In this document: piece after piece, positions 57,987 to 64,000 of the stretch
Position numbering within the stretch: position 1 is the first letter of the stretch
Layout of the letters: each line of letters starts with the position of its first letter
DNA from: Arthrobacter bambusae
Lineage (GTDB): Bacteria; Actinomycetota; Actinomycetes; Actinomycetales; Micrococcaceae
Direction of reading: 5' to 3'
Assembly: GCF_030812595.1 (NCBI RefSeq)
Contig: NZ_JAUSSZ010000014.1
Coordinates: forward strand, 1 to 64,000
DNA length: 64,000 nt
Program-made: the position numbers and the translations under genes
Notes under the pieces: generated by a model
Told to the model about the DNA's origin: nothing
Seen by the model: only the letters and a program-made list of their open reading frames with translations
Databases searched by the model: none

Positions 57987-59452
57987 TAGGCCACTTCTCT
58001 CAAGTTCGACTGTAATTTCTTATAGACAACCATATAAATACCGATTAGCCCTGCTGAGAAGATAGCGCCCGGACTGACGACCCCCAAGATCGCATAACTT
58101 AAGAGCGGTAGACCCGAAACTATAATTGAGATGCAAACACTCAATATCACTGCAGGTTTTTCGACAATGATACTGGATCTCTTCAGAGCAAGAAGTGTCG
58201 CGGCGAGCGTGACTACGCTCGCCGAGACCAATCCGGCGACAATCGCGAAGACACCCACCGTCGAGGCGAACACAAGTGCCACGGCTGCTTGGACGCTAAC
58301 CGTTAGCAGGCCTACGACCAGCCAGGTTCTTCTTTGGCCAAGGGGCAAGAAGCACGAACCCGCTATCCACGCCAACGCACGAAGAGGTTCGCCAGCAAAC
58401 GCGAACACGATCAGTGCAGTTGACGAATGAACCAGGGTCGGTACAAAAAGGATGCTGACTGCGAAGGGCGAGAGTGCAATTACAAGCGAGATAATCAATC
58501 CAAAGAACGGGAGGATCCTCTTCGCGATCTCTGTGATCCTTTCGCCTATCAAGCCTCTATTGTCGATACTTGCAAGTTCCACAAGGGACGATGTAGCAAC
58601 GGCTCCGAGGATCAAACTCATCGAGGTCGTCACGAGGAGAGCAACGGGCTGATACGGCGCGAGCTCGATCAACCCACGAAAATGGACGACAGTCGATCTT
58701 GAAGCCAACTCCGCGCCGGCAGCAAGCGCCCCCAGAACCAGGCTGGCTGATGCGAGGACAATGACCTCCTTGCGCCGGATTTTGTCCAGGCGTGGAAAGG
58801 CCAAGAACCCACGCCGCGCCGTCCGGCAGATGAAAACAATCACAAGAAGCTGAACTCCGGGACCGCAAACCAGACTTAGAGCGGCTAGGGAACTATCCCC
58901 TGTGGCCATCAGTGCGGCAACTACAGCTCCGCCAACGAGAGCTGCGGTTAGAGCCGAAGCAACCAGTCTGCTAGTTTCTCGGCCTGCCTGAGCGGCAGCC
59001 AGGACTATCTGACCTGCCACAGCAAGCGGAATGCCAGCTGCTGCAAAAATAGATTCCAATCCATACGCACTGCTGCCGAGGACAATCTGTGAAACCCCGG
59101 CATTGAGCGCTGTAATAACCACGACGAGCCCGAGCGAGAATGCAGCAGGCACCCACAGCAACCAACTCTGGGCCTGATCACGGGCCTTTCCGCTCAAGTC
59201 ATTTCGTGCGAGAATCACTCTCGTCGCGGTAGCAAGTCCCGCGCCTCCGAGGGTGATCAGAAGCGTCTGCATTTGAGATAGCTGGCCAAACAGAGCTATG
59301 CCGTGGGCGCCCATTGTCATTCCGGCGACTTTGGTTCGAATGAGGCCTGGGACCATGAACCCAATGGACGCCATCGTCAGAAGGACGCTCGAAGTGAAAA
59401 CCTTTCGTCCTGCCGAAGTTACGTCAATAGAGCTAACCATGGTGGTCGTCAC
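57986..59452 (-). CDS. Wzx-like polysaccharide flippase
   Basis: A 488-residue protein with about 12-14 hydrophobic segments and little loop sequence. RTKVAGMTMGAHGIALFGQ in the first helices and FAFAGEPLRALAWIAGSCFLP later resemble the MATE/MOP-type WzxE group. It would flip undecaprenyl-linked repeat units to the outer face. Its start overlaps the GT2 gene end by 20 bp, and its stop is coupled to the fucosyltransferase. Confidence 0.85.
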   Translation of the reverse strand: MTTTMVSSIDVTSAGRKVFTSSVLLTMASIGFMVPGLIRTKVAGMTMGAHGIALFGQLSQMQTLLITLGGAGLATATRVILARNDLSGKARDQAQSWLLWVPAAFSLGLVVVITALNAGVSQIVLGSSAYGLESIFAAAGIPLAVAGQIVLAAAQAGRETSRLVASALTAALVGGAVVAALMATGDSSLAALSLVCGPGVQLLVIVFICRTARRGFLAFPRLDKIRRKEVIVLASASLVLGALAAGAELASRSTVVHFRGLIELAPYQPVALLVTTSMSLILGAVATSSLVELASIDNRGLIGERITEIAKRILPFFGLIISLVIALSPFAVSILFVPTLVHSSTALIVFAFAGEPLRALAWIAGSCFLPLGQRRTWLVVGLLTVSVQAAVALVFASTVGVFAIVAGLVSASVVTLAATLLALKRSSIIVEKPAVILSVCISIIVSGLPLLSYAILGVVSPGAIFSAGLIGIYMVVYKKLQSNLREVA

Positions 59453-60260
59453 CGATTACAATCCGGCGAAGAGCGAGATCGCGCGCGTACCTCAGTCTCT
59501 GGCGAACATATTGCTTTGAGCCGTCGATCATCCATGAACCGCGTATTTGATTACCGCCAGTGTGCCGTTCTTCTACTCGACTGCGCCAATAATTAGCATG
59601 CATGACATAGGCCGCAGAATCGAGCCGTGCTCGCTCGTACACCACGCTCTGAGTTCTTGAATTAGTAAACTTCAAATCGGAGTGTGTTTGCCTTAATCGC
59701 AACATAAGGTCCAGATCTTCCGCAACCGGGAAGGTTTGATCATACCCCCCGACCGATTTCAAAAGTTCGGTTGGAAGCAGCATAGAAGGATGGGCAACTG
59801 GTGTTCTGAACGTTGAGAGCAGAGCCTCCGTATCGGCGAAATTATCAGGCCAACGAGCTCCGGAATAAACGCCTTTGCGTTTGTCCTTCCATACAAGTTG
59901 GGTTCCTACGACTGACTTCCCATCTAGAGCAAGCGGAATCGTTTCCTGAAGTCGATGCGGAAGGGAGTAGTCATCAGCATCTTGGATTGCAACAAAGTCA
60001 GTTGTAATCGCTTCGAGCCCACGGTTTCGAGAGCCAGATCGACCGAGGCGCCGTTCATTTCTAATTACTTCCACGCCATCTAGCGAAGAAGCGACATAAA
60101 GCGTTCGATCTGCCGACGCATCATCAACAACAACCACATGGACAACGCCATCGTAATCCTGGCTCAGAGCGGATTCCGCTGCTCGCCTAATCGTTGTCTC
60201 AGCGTTTCTTGCTGCTATTAAAAAAGAGACTGAGGGCGTCAACATAGATTCAAAGACCAC
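59433..60260 (-). CDS. Glycosyltransferase family 2
   Basis: A 275-residue GT-A enzyme: SFLIAARNAETTIRRAAESA, VVDDASADRT, AIQDADDYSLPHRL (D-A-D-D donor motif) and PVAEDLDLMLRL. ATG 60260 or ATG 60245 could start it. It heads the minus-strand unit of the exopolysaccharide cluster (GT2, flippase, fucosyltransferase, GT2). Acceptor and donor unknown. Confidence 0.88.
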   Translation of the reverse strand: MVFESMLTPSVSFLIAARNAETTIRRAAESALSQDYDGVVHVVVVDDASADRTLYVASSLDGVEVIRNERRLGRSGSRNRGLEAITTDFVAIQDADDYSLPHRLQETIPLALDGKSVVGTQLVWKDKRKGVYSGARWPDNFADTEALLSTFRTPVAHPSMLLPTELLKSVGGYDQTFPVAEDLDLMLRLRQTHSDLKFTNSRTQSVVYERARLDSAAYVMHANYWRSRVEERHTGGNQIRGSWMIDGSKQYVRQRLRYARDLALRRIVIGDDHHG

Positions 60261-60764
60261 CTTATGGATTACGGATCAATAGACACTGATCATTTGAATT
60301 CGAGTGACTTTCGCGCCCGTAGCTTGCAACTGGATACGAGATCTTGCGTCAATCGTCCTAAATCCGACCCTGTCGCGGTCCACGCTGTGATGGTGCCAGA
60401 CCTAGGCAAATTTCCCCCAAAGTTTCCTAAACTGCCGACTATAACGCTGGAGACTGGTAGACGTGCTCGTCCCTATCGCACAGCGTGAACAAATCGGCTG
60501 TAGCTATAGACCCACACAGCTCATTGCTTCGTGCACGTCGGATACGAGCTGAAGACACCCCCAAGACGCCGATCTCCATTCCCTGAACCGCTGGCCGCAG
60601 TGATGACTGACTTCGTAAGTGTGACACACACGGGATACCGTTACGACCGGCTTTTGGTGCCGGGGGTCCTCCCTTATGATGAACTCGCATCTACAGGTCT
60701 AGTGCCTGCGCATTCGTTGCTGGTGTTGCTCACGGCTACATCACTTCTCTTACTGGGGGCCCTC
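60261..60764. other. Divergent intergenic region before gmd
   Basis: A 504-bp gap between the leftward GT2 unit and the rightward gmd unit, presumably holding both promoters. The gmd frame is open back to about 60531, but that part encodes no Rossmann start and has poor codon use, so I treat it as untranslated. GGGGG at 60755-60759 is the SD for TTG 60765. Confidence 0.5.
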
Positions 60765-61793
60765 TTGACTAAACGCGCATTCATCACCGGCATCACAGGG
60801 CAAGACGGGTCCTACTTGGCTGAGCTACTTCTCAGTAAAGGCTACGAGGTCCATGGACTCATTCGCCGAGCATCGACATTCAACACCGCGCGTATCGATC
60901 ACCTTTACGTCGACCCTCATGATCCGAAGGCAAAGCTCTTCCTCCACTACGGTGATCTCAGCGATGGAGCCAGGCTCGTCACGTTGTTGGCGGATATCAA
61001 ACCGGACGAGGTCTACAACCTCGCGGCGCAGTCTCACGTCAGAGTGTCTTTCGACGAGCCCGAACACACTGGAGACACGACTGGAGTCGGATCCATCCGA
61101 CTACTTGAAGCGGTCAGGATGTCTGGGATTGACACCAAGTTCTATCAGGCGTCTTCTTCTGAGATGTTCGGCGCTACACCCCCGCCACAGAATGAGGAGA
61201 CTCCGTTCTACCCCCGTTCTCCCTATGGCGCAGCCAAGGTCTACAGCTACTGGGTGACAAAAAACTACCGTGAAGCATATGGGATGTTTGCGGTCAACGG
61301 AATCCTGTTCAACCACGAGTCACCCCGACGCGGTGAGACTTTCGTGACACGGAAGATCACCAGGGCGGTGGCCGCGATCAAGGCCGGTCAGCAAGACTTG
61401 CTCTACATGGGGAACCTCGACGCGGTCCGCGACTGGGGCTATGCCGCTGAGTATGTAGAGGGCATGTGGCGAATGCTCCAAGTTGACGAACCGGACGATT
61501 ACGTCTTGGCTACCGGCGGCGACTACACCGTCCGAGACTTCCTGCAGATCTCCTTTGAGCACGCTGGCCTCAATTGGGAGGACCACGTTCGCTTTGACGA
61601 GCGTTACCTCCGTCCGACAGAAGTAGACGCGCTCGTGGGCGATGCATCGAAAGCACAGGAGAAACTCGGTTGGAAGGCAACCGTCCATACCCCTGAGCTC
61701 GCTCGAATTATGGTGGATGCTGATATTGAAGCTTTGAAGCACGCCGGAAATCAATGGATTGATGGCGTAGACCTCGATAGTTGGAAGAACTGA
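60765..61793 (+). CDS. gmd: GDP-mannose 4,6-dehydratase
   Basis: A 342-residue extended SDR. It has the NADP site [19 protein letters not shown] and [11 protein letters not shown] (catalytic Ser/Glu), and [10 protein letters not shown] (Y-x3-K). It converts GDP-D-mannose to GDP-4-keto-6-deoxymannose. The TTG start has GGGGG 5 bp ahead and gives the canonical N-terminus TKRAFITG. It overlaps fcl by 1 bp (TGATG). The genes for GDP-mannose supply are not in the window. Confidence 0.95.
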   Translation: MTKRAFITGITGQDGSYLAELLLSKGYEVHGLIRRASTFNTARIDHLYVDPHDPKAKLFLHYGDLSDGARLVTLLADIKPDEVYNLAAQSHVRVSFDEPEHTGDTTGVGSIRLLEAVRMSGIDTKFYQASSSEMFGATPPPQNEETPFYPRSPYGAAKVYSYWVTKNYREAYGMFAVNGILFNHESPRRGETFVTRKITRAVAAIKAGQQDLLYMGNLDAVRDWGYAAEYVEGMWRMLQVDEPDDYVLATGGDYTVRDFLQISFEHAGLNWEDHVRFDERYLRPTEVDALVGDASKAQEKLGWKATVHTPELARIMVDADIEALKHAGNQWIDGVDLDSWKN

Positions 61794-62767
61794 TGTCACA
61801 GACTGCCGCATTCAAGCCCGGCGACCTAGACCGCGACTCGACTTTCTATGTTGCTGGACACCGCGGGCTTGTGGGCTCCGCCATCTGGCGCAGGCTGGAG
61901 AACGAGGGCTTTATGGACCTTGTCGGTAAGGCTTCCAACGAACTGGATCTAAAAAACCGCGAGGCTGTTTTCAACTTCTTCGCCCAAACCAAGCCACGCT
62001 ATGTGGTCTTGGCGGCCGCAAAAGTGGGCGGGATCCTCGCGAATAGCACATACCCCGTGGACTTCCTGAGCGACAATTTGCGAATCCAGGTGAATGTTCT
62101 TGATGCGGCGCGCGAGCATGGGGTCGAACGGCTACTCTTCCTTGGGTCATCCTGCATCTATCCGAAGTTCGCTGAGCAACCTATCCGCGAAGATTCACTG
62201 CTCACAGGCCACCTTGAACCGACCAATGACGCCTATGCGATCGCGAAAATCGCAGGCATCATGCAGGTGCAGGCAGTCCGCCGGCAGTATGGGCTCCCGT
62301 GGATATCTGCCATGCCCACTAACCTTTATGGAGCGGGCGACAACTTCTCGCCGGAAGGCTCTCACGTCCTGCCAGCACTGATTCGCCGCTACGACGAAGC
62401 TGCCAGGTCCGGCACTCCAGTGGTCACCAACTGGGGCACCGGGTCGCCCCGCCGAGAATTCCTCCACGTAGACGACATGGCCGCGGCTTGCCTTCACCTG
62501 CTCGAGAACTACGACGGGCCGGAACAGGTCAACGTCGGAACCGGGATGGACGTAACTATCAAGGAACTCGCCGAGATTGTGGCAAAATCCGTTGGCTTCT
62601 CCGGTGCCATCGAATGGGACACTTCCAAGCCCGACGGCACGCCACGAAAGCTACTAGACGTTTCCAAGCTGTCCGACGCCGGATGGTCTGCTTCCATTGG
62701 TTTGGAAGAAGGAATCACGGCGACGGTGGACTGGTACAGATCAAATTTGACCGAAATCCGTAACTGA
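61793..62767 (+). CDS. fcl: GDP-L-fucose synthase
   Basis: A 324-residue SDR epimerase/reductase with VAGHRGLVGSAIWRRLE, LGSSCIYPKFAEQPI and DAYAIAKIAG (Y-x3-K). It converts GDP-4-keto-6-deoxymannose to GDP-L-fucose with NADPH, completing the pathway begun by Gmd. ATG 61793 overlaps the gmd stop by 1 bp. The product is the donor for the GT11 enzyme at 57165-57986. Confidence 0.95.
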   Translation: MSQTAAFKPGDLDRDSTFYVAGHRGLVGSAIWRRLENEGFMDLVGKASNELDLKNREAVFNFFAQTKPRYVVLAAAKVGGILANSTYPVDFLSDNLRIQVNVLDAAREHGVERLLFLGSSCIYPKFAEQPIREDSLLTGHLEPTNDAYAIAKIAGIMQVQAVRRQYGLPWISAMPTNLYGAGDNFSPEGSHVLPALIRRYDEAARSGTPVVTNWGTGSPRREFLHVDDMAAACLHLLENYDGPEQVNVGTGMDVTIKELAEIVAKSVGFSGAIEWDTSKPDGTPRKLLDVSKLSDAGWSASIGLEEGITATVDWYRSNLTEIRN

Positions 62768-62793
62768 GAAGTCTGAGCGGCACTCAAGTTTGA

Positions 62794-64000
62794 ATGGGGG
62801 ATCCTTTGAGTCAGGAGGCAAATTGGAGGGTACGCACATCGCGTACTCTCCGAATAGTCGACGCCTTTGTCATTATCTGGGCGGTGGCAGGTGCGTACGG
62901 CATCCGGTTTGGCCTTGACTCGGGTTTCACCGTCTCCGGACGAGATTCCAGCTACGTCTGGCTCTCAATAGTCCTGGCCATTACTTGGTGGCTCATGCTT
63001 GGGGCGTGGAGCACGAGGCAAAGCAGAATCCTCGGTTCCGGACCTGACGAGTACAAGCGTGTAGCGGCGGCGTCCCTTTGGCTGTTCGGTTTTGTTGCAA
63101 TCTTCTCTTATGTCTTTCGTGTGGATACGGCTCGCGGGTATGTAGGAATCGCCTTACCGGCTGGCCTTGTCGGGCTGCTTTTGGCTCGATGGCTCCTCCG
63201 TCAGCATCTGAGCGTCCACCGACAGCTGGGCCGACGGATGTCGCGGCTTATGCTGCTTGGCGGTTCCAGTGGGATCGTCCACCTAGCAGAGACCCTGGTG
63301 CGCGAGAAGCATGCGGGCTACGTGCCGGTTGCCGCCTACACGCCCGGCGACGCATCCCCCTCCCCGGAATTGATGGACCTCGGACTGCCCGTTCTAGGGT
63401 ATGAACCTGAGACGCATTCAATTCTTGACTCCCTAGAGCGATGCCACGCCGATGCCGTGGCCATATCGGCAGGCGTGCAGCTCCACCCAAGGATCCTTCG
63501 CCAGCTCGGATGGGAATTGGCTAACCGAAACGTGGGGCTCATCATGGCCCCGGCCCTCACCGATATTGCCGGTCCCCGTATCCATACGCAGCAAGTTGCT
63601 GGCTTGCCCCTTATTCATGTCACGACGCCCTCCCTTGAGGCCGGTCAACGGGTCGCGAAACGGCTTTTCGACATCGTGGTTTCCGCTGGCCTTACCGTCC
63701 TCTTTTCCCCGTTACTTGCAGCCCTCGTTCTGTTGGTGAGGTTCGACAGTCCTGGCCCTATCCTCTTTCGACAGGAACGCGTGGGGTTTGAAGGCACCCC
63801 TTTCAAAATGCTCAAATTCCGCTCGATGGTGTCGGATGCCGAGTCACGGCTCGCTGAGCTAGCTGACCGGAATGAAGGCAATGGGCTTCTGTTCAAAGTC
63901 AAAAACGATCCACGCATCACACGCGTTGGAGGATTCCTCCGCAGATACAGCCTCGATGAGCTTCCGCAGTTGTTTAACGTTTTGGCCGGGTCAATGAGCT
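62794..64000 (+). CDS. Undecaprenyl-phosphate sugar transferase, WcaJ-type (3' end cut)
   Basis: A frame of 402 codons running off the window. It has about four N-terminal membrane segments (IVDAFVIIWAVAGAYGIR onward), a Rossmann-like middle (LMLLGGSSGIVHLAE), another membrane segment, and the start of the bacterial sugar transferase domain (AKRLFDIVVSAG, RFDSPGPILFRQERVG, FKMLKFRSMVSDAE, LRRYSLDELPQLFNVL). It moves a sugar-1-phosphate to undecaprenyl phosphate, starting repeat-unit synthesis. ATG 62794 opens it; TTG 62806, behind GGGGGA, is a good alternative. Confidence 0.92.
   Translation, partial: MGDPLSQEANWRVRTSRTLRIVDAFVIIWAVAGAYGIRFGLDSGFTVSGRDSSYVWLSIVLAITWWLMLGAWSTRQSRILGSGPDEYKRVAAASLWLFGFVAIFSYVFRVDTARGYVGIALPAGLVGLLLARWLLRQHLSVHRQLGRRMSRLMLLGGSSGIVHLAETLVREKHAGYVPVAAYTPGDASPSPELMDLGLPVLGYEPETHSILDSLERCHADAVAISAGVQLHPRILRQLGWELANRNVGLIMAPALTDIAGPRIHTQQVAGLPLIHVTTPSLEAGQRVAKRLFDIVVSAGLTVLFSPLLAALVLLVRFDSPGPILFRQERVGFEGTPFKMLKFRSMVSDAESRLAELADRNEGNGLLFKVKNDPRITRVGGFLRRYSLDELPQLFNVLAGSMS

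Noticed and set aside
60531-60764. An N-terminal extension of gmd
   Set aside because: The canonical dehydratase start TKRAFITG follows TTG 60765 with an SD. The upstream reading has no counterpart in the family.
1-64000. tRNA, rRNA or tmRNA genes
   Set aside because: I looked for conserved T-arm and anticodon-arm patterns while reading and found none I could support; a covariance-model scan would be decisive.

Overview
The window looks like chromosomal DNA of a high-GC Gram-positive actinobacterium of the Arthrobacter/Pseudarthrobacter type (Micrococcaceae). The reasons are the G/C-rich third codon positions, frequent GTG and TTG starts behind GGAGG-like Shine-Dalgarno (SD) sites, the branched-chain keto-acid dehydrogenase layout, an actinobacterial ArsR/ArsC pair, and an EspI-like MinD ATPase. 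This is inferred from sequence style and gene families; no rRNA or other taxonomic marker is present, and I saw no tRNA or rRNA gene.

Layout. (1) 1-4494: a five-unit 32-bp tandem repeat, then a glycogen-debranching-type glucosidase, a GT4 glycosyltransferase and a PAP2 phosphatase in tight order. (2) 4555-7646, minus: a coupled three-gene set of permease, TIGR03943-type partner with a His-rich loop, and a membrane-anchored propeller-like protein. (3) 8035-15550: a secreted polysaccharide deacetylase with three SLH-like repeats, a membrane protein, an acyltransferase-3, an MFS transporter, an orphan AbiEi-like protein lying between 79-bp direct repeats, and a secreted GH25-like protein. (4) 15812-20324: an orphan EspI-like MinD ATPase, then an arsenic operon (arsR, aquaporin, arsC, arsO-like flavoprotein). 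(5) 20357-32719: NmrA/DUF2867 protein, class A PBP, lgt, MarR regulator, a zinc/cobalt-type ArsR repressor with two CDF transporters, an MBL hydrolase, a degenerate EAL protein, a TetR regulator and a Rieske-type oxidoreductase. (6) 33377-38173: an apparent exopolysaccharide operon of a 48-residue membrane microprotein, a hyaluronan/chitin-synthase-like GT2, a polysaccharide deacetylase, a secreted hydrolase-like protein and a DUF218 protein, behind a long structured leader. (7) 38339-41876: PrpF-like isomerase and DctA carrier with a divergent LysR regulator. (8) 42007-43361: very small membrane or secreted proteins and an IS-end-like repeat array. (9) 43414-64000: a polymerase-like membrane protein, a tailspike-like beta-helix protein, the bkd operon with its Lrp regulator, and then a fucose-containing exopolysaccharide cluster. 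That cluster runs from a Wzz/tyrosine kinase through WecG/TagA, acyltransferase, GT4, GT2, GT11 fucosyltransferase, flippase and GT2 to gmd, fcl and a WcaJ-type initiating transferase cut by the window end.

How it fits together. Two extracellular polysaccharide programmes are visible. One is synthase-dependent (GT2 plus deacetylase, like NodC/NodB or PgaC/PgaB). The other is Wzx/Wzy-dependent: GDP-L-fucose made by Gmd and Fcl feeds the GT11 enzyme. The DNA from about 53.6 to 60.8 kb is visibly more A/T-rich than its surroundings, which fits the usual horizontal exchange of such loci. The best candidates for something undescribed are the microprotein/synthase/deacetylase/hydrolase operon with its attenuator-like leader, and the AbiEi-like gene between long direct repeats.
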